Positions 40,040-48,716 of a stretch of DNA of 63,082 nt are shown piece by piece. A program made the position numbers and the translations under genes. The stretch spans positions 1-63,082 of the forward strand of contig JAJEDY010000025.1 in NCBI GenBank assembly GCA_022821275.1, read 5' to 3'. The notes beneath the pieces are model-generated. The model was not told the DNA's origin and did no database searches. It worked only from the letters and a program-made list of their open reading frames with translations. The DNA comes from Candidatus Latescibacterota bacterium (GTDB lineage: Bacteria > Latescibacterota > UBA2968). Within the stretch, counting starts at the first letter, position 1, and each line of letters begins with the position of its first letter.

Positions 40040-40831
40040 TTATACCTCCTCTAAATCGAGACACAACCGCTCGATGTGTCGAGCGCGTCCAGAGCATTCA
40101 TCCACATCGATGAGCACACCGCAGAGTTTTACATTACCTGTGGCTGGCTCAAAACGCACGGGCATCTGATTTATGAATCGGCGAATCGCAGGTTCTTTTT
40201 TTGCGCCAATAACCGAATCGTGAGGCCCTGTCATGCCAACATCTGTCATATACGCGGTTCCGCCGGGCAATATCTCATTATCGGCGGTTTGAACATGGGT
40301 ATGCGTACCCAAAACCGCGCTGACTTTGCCATCCAGGTAGTGCCCCAAAGCAATTTTTTCCGAGGTCGCCTCGGCGTGAAAGTCGATGAGAATAATGGGC
40401 GTTTTCTTTTGCAATTCCTCCACGGCGCATTGCCCCGTTCTAAAGGGGCAGTCCAAAGCCATTTTCATATATGTTCGTCCAAGCAGACTGATCACGGCAA
40501 CCGACGTTCCGTTGCGCGCTGAAAAAACCGCTGCGCCAATACCCCCAACCTCTTTGGGAAAATTGGCTGCACGCAAAATCCGGTCACCCGTTTGAATATA
40601 GTCAACCGAATCTTTTTGATCCCAGACGTGATCGCCCATGGTAATTACATCGGCACCGTAAGCGTGAAATTTTTGTCCGATTTTTGCCGTAATACCAAAA
40701 CCGCCAGCAGAATTTTCGCCATTGACAACGCAAAAATCAATGGCGTGCTGTGCGATCAGTTGAGGAATCAAATGTGCGGCGGCCCGTCGCCCGGGCCTGC
40801 CATAAACATCGCCTACAAATAGAATTTTCAT
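40040..40831 (-). CDS. ymdB: YmdB-family metallophosphoesterase
   Basis: A 263-residue di-iron phosphodiesterase-like protein of the TIGR00282 family. Motifs are KILFVGDVYGRPGRRA, FCVVNGENSAGGFG, VITMGDHVWDQKD, IILIDFHAEATSEK and GTHTHVQTADNEILPGG, covering all metal ligands. YmdB controls RNase Y-linked events and cyclic nucleotide turnover in Bacillus. Here it lies directly downstream of rny, 10 bases away, as in many bacteria. Confidence 0.93.
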   Translation of the reverse strand: MKILFVGDVYGRPGRRAAAHLIPQLIAQHAIDFCVVNGENSAGGFGITAKIGQKFHAYGADVITMGDHVWDQKDSVDYIQTGDRILRAANFPKEVGGIGAAVFSARNGTSVAVISLLGRTYMKMALDCPFRTGQCAVEELQKKTPIILIDFHAEATSEKIALGHYLDGKVSAVLGTHTHVQTADNEILPGGTAYMTDVGMTGPHDSVIGAKKEPAIRRFINQMPVRFEPATGNVKLCGVLIDVDECSGRARHIERLCLDLEEV

Positions 40832-40841
40832 TCGCTATTTT

Positions 40842-42404
40842 TTATCGCGCAAAGTTGACGGCGCGCACCTCGCGAATTACGGTCACTTTTATATGCCCCG
40901 GATACGTCATTGTTTTTTCCAGTCGTTCGGCAATTTGGGCAGATAATCGCTCGGTATCTTCATCGCTGATTAACCCATAGTTGGCGACGACCCGAATTTC
41001 CTGACCCGCTTGAATGGCGTAAACCGCATCTACTCCCTCTATTTCTCGGGCAGTTTGTTCCAAATGCTCCAATCGCCGTACATAATTTTCCAACACCTCA
41101 CGCCTTGCGCCCGGGCGAACCCTCGAAATGGTGTCTGCGGCATCGACCAGCACTGCAATTGGCGAGATTGGATCAGCCTCGCCGTGGTGGGCTTCAATCG
41201 CGTTGATTACCTCGTCATCCTCACCGTATTTTTTTGCCATATCAGCGCCATTTTGGCCGGGTGTACCTTCAAATTCGTGGCTGATTCCCTGACCGATATC
41301 GTGTAGTAGGCCAGCGCGTTTGGCGAGTTGTGCATCAAGCCCCAAATGCGTGGCCATCATCCCTGCTAAGAAAGCCACCTCTTTGCTGTGGTTTAACATA
41401 TTTTGTCCATAGCTCGTCCGAAACTTTAATCGTCCAAGACATTCAATCAGGCGATCATGCAAGCCGGGCACTCCCATGTCAAAGATGGCCTCTTCACCCG
41501 CCTGTTGAATCAATTCGTGCATAATTTCTCGCGATTTTTCAACCACTTCTTCGATCCGGCCCGGATGAATGCGTCCGTCCATTAAAAGGTGCTCCAAAGC
41601 TGTCTTGGCAATTGCACGGCGGATGGGATCAAACCCGGACAGCACGACGGCTTTGGGGGTATCGTCAACAATCACATCCACGCCAGTACACATCTCAAAA
41701 GCTCGAATATTGCGCCCTTCGCGTCCGATAATTCGACCTTTCATTTCATCGGCTGGCAACTCGACAACTGTTACCGTTGATTCTACCGTATAATCGACTG
41801 CCAGTCTTTGAATCGCACTCGCGATAATTTCTCTCGCTTCATCATTGGCCCGCGCTTGTGCGTCTTCCCGTATTTCTTTTAAGCGCCAGGCTACTTCGCG
41901 CTGGGATTCGGCTTCCAAATTTTCCATCAATTCGCGTTTGGCCTGCTGGCGTGTCAGGGCCGCAATGCGTTCTAATCGCGCATTTTGAGCCTCCAAAATC
42001 GCTTCCAATTCCAGTTCTTTTACGGTTAATTCGTCCTGCTGCTGTACCAATTTTTGTTCCAATTCTTCCATTTGTCCAGCTTTGTGGTTGATCAGATCTG
42101 CACGTCGATTCAGCTCGCTCGACATGCGATCTAATTCTTCTTCTTTATGTGCCACTTCATTGTTGCGGTCTTCCAGTGCTTTTTCGGCCTGTACGCGCTC
42201 GTGATAAATCTGATCCTTAGCTTCTAAAAGCGCGGTGCGTTTTTCAGTTTCTGCTTCTCTTCGAGCATCTTCCAAAATTTGTTCGATTGAGGCGTCGGTG
42301 CGGTAAAATTTTTTGTGTGAAATTTTACTGCTAATCAGCCATCCCACAACAAATCCCAGCACCAACAGACCGGTAGATAGCGCAATTGCAGATACGATTT
42401 CCAT
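40842..42404 (-). CDS. rny: Ribonuclease Y
   Basis: The protein is 520 residues from the ATG at 42404, preceded by GGAGAAGG; an earlier in-frame start at 42467 is not supported. The N-terminal transmembrane segment (ALSTGLLVLGFVVGWLI) is followed by a long coiled coil, a KH domain (GRIIGREGRNIRAFEMCTGVDVIVDDTP) and an HD domain (HSKEVAFLAGMMA and GLLHDIGQGISHEFEG). It is the membrane-anchored endonuclease starting mRNA decay. Two hairpins lie in its 5' untranslated region. Confidence 0.96.
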   Translation of the reverse strand: MEIVSAIALSTGLLVLGFVVGWLISSKISHKKFYRTDASIEQILEDARREAETEKRTALLEAKDQIYHERVQAEKALEDRNNEVAHKEEELDRMSSELNRRADLINHKAGQMEELEQKLVQQQDELTVKELELEAILEAQNARLERIAALTRQQAKRELMENLEAESQREVAWRLKEIREDAQARANDEAREIIASAIQRLAVDYTVESTVTVVELPADEMKGRIIGREGRNIRAFEMCTGVDVIVDDTPKAVVLSGFDPIRRAIAKTALEHLLMDGRIHPGRIEEVVEKSREIMHELIQQAGEEAIFDMGVPGLHDRLIECLGRLKFRTSYGQNMLNHSKEVAFLAGMMATHLGLDAQLAKRAGLLHDIGQGISHEFEGTPGQNGADMAKKYGEDDEVINAIEAHHGEADPISPIAVLVDAADTISRVRPGARREVLENYVRRLEHLEQTAREIEGVDAVYAIQAGQEIRVVANYGLISDEDTERLSAQIAERLEKTMTYPGHIKVTVIREVRAVNFAR

Positions 42405-42434
42405 GACCTTCTCCAATGTGGTATTAAAAGAAAT

Positions 42435-42520
42435 CCCCACCGCGCTTGTGCTCATTTTTAAGGACAAACGCGACGGGGTTCACAATCCCGTGAGATAGCT
42501 TGTCTCACACTCGCATTGTG
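42435..42520 (-). ncRNA. Two strong tandem hairpins between zapA and rny (candidate structured RNA)
   Basis: On the minus strand, hairpin 1 (42520-42481) has an outer CACAAT/ATTGTG stem and an inner GTGAGA/TCTCAC stem. Hairpin 2 (42478-42435) is about 15 bp with few wobbles (CCCCGTCGCG...CGCGGTGGGG) and is followed by ATTTCTTTTAAT. They could be a leader controlling rny, a terminator, or a small RNA. zapA is next to 6S RNA in some bacteria, but this spacer is too short for a standard 6S RNA. Confidence 0.5.
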
Positions 42521-42528
42521 CGATATAC

Positions 42529-42825
42529 TCACTTGGTTCGTGAGGTAAAGGTTACCGAGTCTGCGAGTTGATCGGCTTTCTCGCGTGAAATCCGATCCAT
42601 CTGGCGACTTTCTTCCTCGATCTTAAAAAGCTCATCAGCCAAATTCACAGCCGTTAATACAGCTACTTTCGATCTATTGCTCAGCGCAAGAGCACTGGCT
42701 ACTTCGCGCATTTTTTGATCGATATAACTCGCCACCTCGCGGATATGTTCGGGATCAGTATCGCTGGCAATGCGATATCCTGAGCCAAATATCTGAACGC
42801 GTACGTCGGACAAACCAGACATCAC
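42529..42825 (-). CDS. zapA: Cell division protein ZapA
   Basis: A 98-residue FtsZ-ring stabiliser. The family pattern is VRVQIFGSGYRIASDTDPEHIREVASYIDQKM, then the ALNLADELFKI-like VLTAVNLADELFKIEEE, followed by a coiled coil. Length is typical. Its ATG overlaps the upstream coiled-coil gene by four bases, and rny follows after about 125 bases. Confidence 0.9.
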   Translation of the reverse strand: MMSGLSDVRVQIFGSGYRIASDTDPEHIREVASYIDQKMREVASALALSNRSKVAVLTAVNLADELFKIEEESRQMDRISREKADQLADSVTFTSRTK

Positions 42826-43301
42826 TCATTGTTCTCGGGATTTAAGGAATTGAGGCGTTGCAACATCGCCTCGACCTTATCCAGGATTTCCGCCTTGTTG
42901 TCTATTAGAAGTATATTGTCGTTGTAAATGTCTTGCAGCCGATCTCGTTCGTTACGCAGAACCACCCGTTCTTCTTCGAGGCGCGATATATCTGACTGCA
43001 ATGCCTGACTCTGTTGCTTTAATTCGGCATTTTCACGACGCAAATCTTCAATGGTTGCAACGGCGTTGTCAATTGCTTCAACGAGCCGATCCACTCCCTC
43101 TGCCACTGCTCCCGCGTTAATATCTATCAGCCCCACTTCCTCATCCACTTCCTCATCCACTTCTTCTACTTCTTCGGCATCTTCGGCACTGTCTTCTACT
43201 TCTTCTACTTCTTCGGTGTCTTCGGTGTCTTCGGCGCTGTCTTCCACATTTTCATCCGCTTCTTCTTTCGCATTTCTAACTATCCAGGGGTTCATATCCA
43301 T
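42822..43301 (-). CDS. Acidic coiled-coil protein in the ZapB position
   Basis: A 159-residue protein with AAGGAG upstream of its ATG. Residues about 14-58 are an almost pure Glu/Asp/Val tract (DSAEDTEDTEEVEEVEDS) encoded by a GAA/GAC-rich microsatellite. Residues 85-150 form a coiled coil (ENAELKQQSQALQSDISRL). Small coiled-coil proteins upstream of zapA are often ZapB-like division factors; this assignment is by position and shape only. The acid tract is prone to length change. Confidence 0.7.
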   Translation of the reverse strand: MDMNPWIVRNAKEEADENVEDSAEDTEDTEEVEEVEDSAEDAEEVEEVDEEVDEEVGLIDINAGAVAEGVDRLVEAIDNAVATIEDLRRENAELKQQSQALQSDISRLEEERVVLRNERDRLQDIYNDNILLIDNKAEILDKVEAMLQRLNSLNPENNE

Positions 43302-43417
43302 GTCTGCTCCTTAGAAAGAAATCAAAAGCTTATTAAATATAAATAAATATATAAAAGCAATTTAACATCATCTTATCCGAAAGTCAAGCTCGCCCCACGA
43401 GGATTAGGCCCTCATGC

Positions 43418-43455
43418 AAAAAGCGAAATCCACACGGTGCCGGATTTCGCTTTTT
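43418..43455. terminator. Bidirectional terminator of the thrS-infC-rpmI-rplT operon
   Basis: AAAAGCGAAATCC and GGATTTCGCTTTT pair perfectly, with A and T runs on both sides. It lies 17 bases beyond the rplT stop. Confidence 0.93.
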
Positions 43456-43471
43456 GGGATCAATGAGATAC

Positions 43472-43825
43472 TCAGGCATTTTGCTTAACCCTTTCGGCCA
43501 GGGCGGCAAATGCATTGGTGTCGGTTATGGCCAGATTGGCCAATACTTTGCGGTTGATAACAATACCATCTCGCTTTAAACCAGCCATAAATCGGCTGTA
43601 AGTCAATCCGTGTTGCCTGGCAGCTGCGTTGATTCGGGTAATCCACAATGCTCTGAAGTTTCTTTTTTTTTGTCTGCGGTCGCGATAGGCGTATTGCAAT
43701 GCGCGATCCACAGCGTTGTTGGCTGTGCGTAGCAGTTTGCTGCGCCCTCCCCGATAGCCCCTGGCTTGTTTCAAAATTTTTTTTCGCCTGCGTCTCGATG
43801 CAGGACTATTGGTTACTCTCGGCAT
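43472..43825 (-). CDS. rplT: 50S ribosomal protein L20
   Basis: The protein is 117 residues from [18 protein letters not shown] (ATG at 43825, TTGGAG upstream). It is a strongly basic early-assembly 23S rRNA-binding protein. Diagnostic segments are [39 protein letters not shown] and [13 protein letters not shown]. It is the last gene of the translation operon. In other bacteria L20 also represses this operon. Confidence 0.97.
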   Translation of the reverse strand: MPRVTNSPASRRRRKKILKQARGYRGGRSKLLRTANNAVDRALQYAYRDRRQKKRNFRALWITRINAAARQHGLTYSRFMAGLKRDGIVINRKVLANLAITDTNAFAALAERVKQNA

Positions 43826-43860
43826 TTTAATCTCCAATGAACAGTGATCACCAACCCCTG

Positions 43861-44055
43861 TCAAGACGCCAGAAGGCGATTGACGCGGCTTTGGTCAGTG
43901 TCGTGAACATGCGCAGTTTGACGAAGGCTTCTTTTGCGCTTGCTCGTCTTTTTGGTCAGGTTGTGCGCTGCTGTGGCCTGGCGACGGCTGATTTTGCCAG
44001 AACTGCGCTTTTTGAAACGCTTTTTAGCGCCACTATGGGTTTTCATTTTGGGCAC
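43861..44055 (-). CDS. rpmI: 50S ribosomal protein L35
   Basis: The protein is 64 residues. The GTG at 44055 gives the family-standard [17 protein letters not shown] and has AAAGGAG six bases upstream; an ATG three codons later would lose the conserved MPK. The rest, [21 protein letters not shown], is typical. Confidence 0.95.
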   Translation of the reverse strand: MPKMKTHSGAKKRFKKRSSGKISRRQATAAHNLTKKTSKRKRSLRQTAHVHDTDQSRVNRLLAS

Positions 44056-44099
44056 GACAAACTCCTTTGGGAACAACGTCACAGATCAGTTGAAGCGGA

Positions 44100-44642
44100 C
44101 TACGACTGAGATTTTGGCGCGACAATCATCACGAGCTTTCGCCCTTCGTCGCGGGGATGCGTTTCGATCTGCCCAACGTGTTGCAAATCGTCTTCAATGC
44201 GCTGCAATAAGTCGCGGCCCATATCGCGATGTGCATTTTCTCGTCCATAAAACTCAATGACAATCCGCACTTTATGGCGCTGGGTCAAAAATTTCTCAGC
44301 ATGCCTGATCTTAAATTGATAATCGTGATCGCTGATACGAACACGCATCCGAATTTCTTTTAATTGCGAGGCACTTTGACGGTTTTTCCTGGCTTTTTTC
44401 CCCCGCTCATACCTGTATTTACCGTAGTCCATAATCCGGCAAACAGGCGGGCGTGCATTTGGCGCAACTTCGACCAGATCAAGCCCAGCCCCCTGAGCCA
44501 TTGTCAGGGCTTTGCTCGTTTCTACAATACCCACTTGAGCACCTGATTCACCGATTAAACGAACCTGTGGAATGCGAATCTGCCGATTCACACGCGGCCC
44601 GATTTCTCGTCTGGTATCTCGACTTCTTGAACCTCTATTGAT
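44100..44642 (-). CDS. infC: Translation initiation factor IF-3, probable AUC start
   Basis: The N-domain RVNRQIRIPQVRLIGESGAQVGIV, the linker DYGKYRYERGKKARKNRQ and the C-domain KEIRMRVRISDHDYQFKIRHAEKFL are complete, giving about 180 residues. No ATG exists. A GTG at 44651 overlaps the GGAGG site itself and cannot be served by it. An in-frame ATC at 44642-44640 stands eight bases after GGAGG, matching the rare AUU/AUC start used by infC elsewhere, which allows IF-3 to repress its own translation. It follows thrS by about 50 bases. Confidence 0.9.
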   Translation of the reverse strand: MNRGSRSRDTRREIGPRVNRQIRIPQVRLIGESGAQVGIVETSKALTMAQGAGLDLVEVAPNARPPVCRIMDYGKYRYERGKKARKNRQSASQLKEIRMRVRISDHDYQFKIRHAEKFLTQRHKVRIVIEFYGRENAHRDMGRDLLQRIEDDLQHVGQIETHPRDEGRKLVMIVAPKSQS

Positions 44643-44691
44643 TGCGATCACCTCCAGATTGGATGTAGGGAACTCACAAACGCATGGTGCG

Positions 44692-46626
44692 TTATGACAA
44701 TTGTTTGGATTCGACCTCTGTCTGAATACGCGCGATTAAATTTTCCAGGCTCAGCGCACCCAAATCCCCCTGTCCATGACGGCGAACAGACACTGTGCCA
44801 TTCTCAACTTCCCGCGCACCAACGATAAGCATATAGGGTACTTTTTGAACTTCTGCCTCTCGAATTTTGTAGCCCAGTTTGGCATCCTGATCATCTACTT
44901 CAACGCGCACCTGATCATCCCGAAGCAGTTTGGCAACTTGCTGTGCATAGTCGGTAAAACGATCCGATACAGGTAGTATAACGGCCTGTACAGGCGCCAA
45001 CCACACGGGGAAATTGCCAGCATAGTGCTCGATAAGCGTGCCAAAAAATCGTTCTATTGACCCCAAAAGCGCGCGATGTACCATATAGGGGCGATGCATC
45101 TTGCCATCTTGCCCGGCAAAAGTCAGGTCGAATCGCTCGGGCAGGTTGAAGTCAAACTGAATTGTCGAACACTGCCATTCACGCCCCAGTGCATCTCTAA
45201 TTTGCACATCAATTTTGGGTCCGTAAAATGCGCCGCCGCCTTCGTCCATGCCGTATTTTAAGTTCTGTGCGTCTATCGCAGCCTTTAGGGCATTTGTCGC
45301 CATATCCCAATCGTGGGGATCTCCTGCGGCTTTTTCGGGGCGCGTGGAAATATCGATCTTAAAATCTTCGAGACCAAATGACCGCAAGATAAACAGCGTA
45401 AAATCTATGGCCCGTTTTATTTCACTTTCGACCTGGTCTGGGCGGCAAAAGATATGCGCGTCATCCTGTGTAAATCCGCGCACTCGCAAAAGCCCGTGCA
45501 GCACGCCTGCCTGTTCATAGCGATAAACCGTTCCCATTTCTGCCCAGCGGAATGGCAACTCGCGATAACTTCGACGACGGCTTTTGTAAATCATGCTGTG
45601 AAATGGACAATTCATGGGTTTTGCGAAATATTCCTGTCCATCGACATCCATCGGCGAGTACATATTTTCGCGAAAAAAATCCAGATGTCCGCTCGTTTCC
45701 CACAGGTTGGATCGCCCAATATGAGGGGAGCCAACGAGTTCATATCCGCCATCGAAATGGGCGCTGTGCCAGAATGATTCAATCTCGTGTCGAATTCGCA
45801 TTCCCTTAGGGTGCCAGAGCACCAGGCCTGGACCTACATTGTCATTTATCGAATACAGGTCTAATTGCACGCCCAAAGTGCGGTGATCCCGGCGTTTGGC
45901 CTCTTCGAGTTTGTCGAGATATGCCTGCAATTCTTTTTTGCCGGGAAACGAGATGCCGTAGATGCGTTGCAGCATTTTGTTGTTTTCATCGCCCCGCCAA
46001 TAAGCTCCGGATGCGTTTAACAACTTGATGGCCTTAATGCGCCCTGTTGACGGTAAGTGTGGCCCCCGGCACAGATCAAACCACCTGGTATTTTTGTAGA
46101 TGCTCACGGTCTCATCGGGCGCAATGGCGTCTAAAAGCTCGAGCTTGTAGGACTCACCCAAATCGCGAAAGCGCGCGGAAGCCTCATCGCGCGAGATTTC
46201 CTCGCGAGAAAAGGGCTGGTCTTCTCTGGCAATGTCCAGCATTCGCGCTTCAATTTTTTCCAGTTCATCGGGTGTAAAGGGCCGATCGACATCAAAATCG
46301 TAATAGAATCCGTTTTCAATGGGCGGACCAATGGTTACTTTGGCAGTGGGAAACAAATCCTGCACGGCTTGAGCCATCACATGTGCTGTGCTATGCCAGT
46401 AAACCTCTTTGCCCCCAGCGTCGGCAAAAGTCAAAATCTCAACTTCAGCATCTGAAGCAACCGGGTAACTCAAATCTACAGTTCGACCGTCAACCCGTCC
46501 GGCCAGCGCTGCGCGAGCAAGGCCGGAGCCAATGGATTCGGCCACTTGTAGCACGGTTGCGCCGCGCTCAATTTTTTTGGTTGAACCGTCGGGAAGCGTA
46601 ATGGTTATCGAGTGGTTTTCGGCCAT
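44692..46626 (-). CDS. thrS: Threonyl-tRNA synthetase
   Basis: The protein is 644 residues from the ATG at 46626. The TGS domain (ITITLPDGSTKKIERGATVLQVAESIG), the HxxxH editing domain (HSTAHVMAQAV), class II motif 1 (ESFWHSAHFDGGYELVGSPHI), motif 2 (ELPFRWAEMGTVYRYEQAG) and motif 3 (GSIERFFGTLIEHY) are complete, as is the C-terminal anticodon domain. No Shine-Dalgarno sequence precedes the ATG; instead a terminator-like hairpin with eight T ends directly at it. A TTG at 46719 would extend the frame across that hairpin. Confidence 0.95.
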   Translation of the reverse strand: MAENHSITITLPDGSTKKIERGATVLQVAESIGSGLARAALAGRVDGRTVDLSYPVASDAEVEILTFADAGGKEVYWHSTAHVMAQAVQDLFPTAKVTIGPPIENGFYYDFDVDRPFTPDELEKIEARMLDIAREDQPFSREEISRDEASARFRDLGESYKLELLDAIAPDETVSIYKNTRWFDLCRGPHLPSTGRIKAIKLLNASGAYWRGDENNKMLQRIYGISFPGKKELQAYLDKLEEAKRRDHRTLGVQLDLYSINDNVGPGLVLWHPKGMRIRHEIESFWHSAHFDGGYELVGSPHIGRSNLWETSGHLDFFRENMYSPMDVDGQEYFAKPMNCPFHSMIYKSRRRSYRELPFRWAEMGTVYRYEQAGVLHGLLRVRGFTQDDAHIFCRPDQVESEIKRAIDFTLFILRSFGLEDFKIDISTRPEKAAGDPHDWDMATNALKAAIDAQNLKYGMDEGGGAFYGPKIDVQIRDALGREWQCSTIQFDFNLPERFDLTFAGQDGKMHRPYMVHRALLGSIERFFGTLIEHYAGNFPVWLAPVQAVILPVSDRFTDYAQQVAKLLRDDQVRVEVDDQDAKLGYKIREAEVQKVPYMLIVGAREVENGTVSVRRHGQGDLGALSLENLIARIQTEVESKQLS

Positions 46627-46658
46627 AAAAAAAATCGCGCTCGGAAATTGCCAGCGCG
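46627..46658 (-). promoter_or_regulatory. Terminator/attenuator-like hairpin abutting the thrS start
   Basis: On the minus strand CGCGCT pairs with AGCGCG, then A and TTTTTTTT run right into the ATG at 46626. It would stop transcription before thrS unless bypassed. No T-box consensus is seen upstream. Confidence 0.6.
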
Positions 46659-46756
46659 CGAAATGTGAAATCGTGGAACTATTCGGTGAGCAGTTTCGCC
46701 CGCAAACATCCCTCAGCAATTGAGATTAAAAGATAGAAACCTGCCAAAGTCTGGTA

Positions 46757-46785
46757 AATCTATAATAAGAGCATCGGAGTGTCAA
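46757..46785 (-). promoter_or_regulatory. Sigma-70-type promoter of thrS
   Basis: On the minus strand TTGACA (46785-46780) is followed after 17 bases by TAGATT (46762-46757). The start would be near 46750, giving a leader of about 125 bases. Confidence 0.6.
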
Positions 46786-46845
46786 GCGGAAATTCTCCCA
46801 TTGCAGAGATAGAATCGCAACCTCAATCCATTGAATTTTCGAAAC

Positions 46846-47850
46846 TTATTGGGCCTCATCCAAACCCAATCCCGTCAAGTCTGCAATATTCCCTGCTTGT
46901 TCGGCTTCATATAGTCGCCAGATCACGCGCAATCCCTGCAAGCTGCTTTTGCCATCTGTCAGCGGTGTTTGCCCAGTTTCAATGCAATCGAGAAAATGGG
47001 CCATCTCGTTTTCCGTGTGTTTGCCCGGCTCTGTTTCGAACAAAATTTTTTCATGACCGCGTATGATGTGCGCGAGCTTGCCACCTGAGAGGTTGGCGTC
47101 GAGCAAACCTTCTGTGCAATGCGCGTGGATTGAGTATCGCAACCGGGTGCCTCGCGCGCCCCAGGTGCCAAAATGATATCCCAGTCGGCCCTCTTCAAAT
47201 TCTATCGTCACATTGCTCGTGCCTTCTCGCTCCATCCACGGTGTACCAAAATTTGTGCCCATGTGCATGCCCTTGACGGGTCGCCCCAAAAACCAGAGTA
47301 GCAAATCGATATAATGACAGCCATGACTAAACAACTGTCCTCCGCCCAATCGCTCTTTGCTCGATGCCCAGTGATCGGGGGGATACCGGGTGAGTTGCTC
47401 GGTCCAGATCGACACTTGAAATACATCGCCGTACGCGCCTTCATCTAATAATGCTTTCAAATGCTGTACAATTGGATGAAATCGCATGCAATACGCAATC
47501 ATCAGCACTTTGCCCGAGGCTTCAGATGCCTCAATCAGTTCTTTACAGGCGACTTCGTAATTGGCCATGGGTTTTTCGAGCAGGACATGAACGCCGGCAT
47601 TGAGGCAGGCCTGTCCTACGGAAAAGTGTAAATGGTGGGGTAGCGCGAGCAATACCGCATCTACCGAGTCTAAAATTTCGCGATAATCTGTCGCCACACA
47701 GGCTCCTGGAAATTGCTGCGCGACTGCTTCTGCGCGTTCTGGAACAACATCGACAGCAGCGGCCAATGTGACCCGATCGCTCAGCGTGTGAAATCGCCGC
47801 ATGTGTGCGCCCCCCATGCCACCGCATCCGATCATACCCAGTTTGATCAT
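46846..47850 (-). CDS. Gfo/Idh/MocA-family oxidoreductase
   Basis: A 334-residue NAD(P)-dependent sugar or inositol dehydrogenase-like protein. The nucleotide-binding loop is LGMIGCGGMGGAHMRRF, the catalytic lysine lies in VLLEKPMANYE, and the C-domain has RLGGGQLFSHGCHYIDLLLWFLG with the substrate His. It lies 12 bases after queE on the same strand, but functional linkage is doubtful. The substrate is unknown. Confidence 0.9.
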   Translation of the reverse strand: MIKLGMIGCGGMGGAHMRRFHTLSDRVTLAAAVDVVPERAEAVAQQFPGACVATDYREILDSVDAVLLALPHHLHFSVGQACLNAGVHVLLEKPMANYEVACKELIEASEASGKVLMIAYCMRFHPIVQHLKALLDEGAYGDVFQVSIWTEQLTRYPPDHWASSKERLGGGQLFSHGCHYIDLLLWFLGRPVKGMHMGTNFGTPWMEREGTSNVTIEFEEGRLGYHFGTWGARGTRLRYSIHAHCTEGLLDANLSGGKLAHIIRGHEKILFETEPGKHTENEMAHFLDCIETGQTPLTDGKSSLQGLRVIWRLYEAEQAGNIADLTGLGLDEAQ

Positions 47851-47862
47851 ATACCTGCCTCC

Positions 47863-48492
47863 CTAAGGCAATTGCAACATTTTGTGGATGCGACACGACA
47901 ATCGCCAGTTGGGATGTCGCGACAAAATGTCCAACGCCTTGTTAATATATCGAGGTTTGCTCGATTCGGGCTGTAAATAAATATATTTTGCGCGGTTTTC
48001 ATCGACCATATTTTCGCAAAATGCCTTGCCCACCACGTATTTGAGTTCGGTGATATGCGTGAGACCATCGGCAATTTTTTGCCGTTTGGGCGATACGGTC
48101 CAGTGTTCAATTAGATCGCACAAAACAGGATCTGGATCAATCGTCCCATTTGTTTCGATGTGCAACCGAAACCCCGCGCTGACGAGTTCCCTGCACAGTG
48201 GCGCAATGTTTTGCCCCAGCGGCTCTCCTCCGGTCAAACAGACCCACTTTGCGGGATGACGCACGACTGTATCGACTATTTGAGAAATGGTCATTTCCTC
48301 AAAAGAATCAAATTCCGTATCGCAAAAAAAGCAACGCAAATTACAACGCGCGAGCCTGACAAATGTTGTGGGTTGCCCCACGCGCAGGCCCTCGCCTTCT
48401 ATGGAATAGAAAATTTCATTGACTTGCAATATCGCGCCATTGTCGCGCCAAACAGGCATTTGATCTTTGGATGCCGGAGGGGTCACATTCAA
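47863..48492 (-). CDS. queE: 7-carboxy-7-deazaguanine synthase
   Basis: A 209-residue radical SAM enzyme of queuosine (7-deazaguanine) synthesis. The motif is RCNLRCFFCDTEF (CxxxCxxC), preceded by FYSIEGEGLRVGQPTTFVRL and followed by CLTGGEPLGQ, HIETNGTI and VSPK. The C-terminus IYLQPESS is the substrate-binding family signature. Whether translation starts at 48492 or at a Met 11 codons later is unclear. Confidence 0.93.
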   Translation of the reverse strand: MNVTPPASKDQMPVWRDNGAILQVNEIFYSIEGEGLRVGQPTTFVRLARCNLRCFFCDTEFDSFEEMTISQIVDTVVRHPAKWVCLTGGEPLGQNIAPLCRELVSAGFRLHIETNGTIDPDPVLCDLIEHWTVSPKRQKIADGLTHITELKYVVGKAFCENMVDENRAKYIYLQPESSKPRYINKALDILSRHPNWRLSCRIHKMLQLP

Positions 48493-48591
48493 GCCTTTAT
48501 GAATAGCTCTGTGTGTTTTCGCGTGTTCTTAAAAGAAATATATCTCACGCGCGTCGTATTTGCAAGCATTGCAACAAATAAAAGAAAATAC

Positions 48592-48620
48592 TTGACATAT
48601 CATTTCAGAACGCCTAATTT
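48592..48620 (+). promoter_or_regulatory. Promoter of the STAS/NurA/HerA operon
   Basis: TTGACA (48592-48597), a 17-base spacer and TAATTT (48615-48620) lie about 100 bases before the ATG at 48717. The rest of the divergent spacer toward queE shows nothing else. Confidence 0.6.
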
Positions 48621-48716
48621 CTCAGCAACTTAACTGAATTCAATTAAGTTTTCTTCCCCATCGTTCCCCCCAATCCCCACAAATAGAATTTTAACCGAAT
48701 TTTAAGGGACGATGAG

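Noticed and set aside
42405-42528. Canonical 6S RNA between zapA and rny
   Set aside because: The spacer is about 125 bases, shorter than the usual 180, and the central-bubble architecture is not evident; kept only as a structured-RNA candidate.
46627-46750. T-box riboswitch in the thrS leader
   Set aside because: The conserved AGGGTGGNACCGCG T-box sequence is absent and the leader is short.
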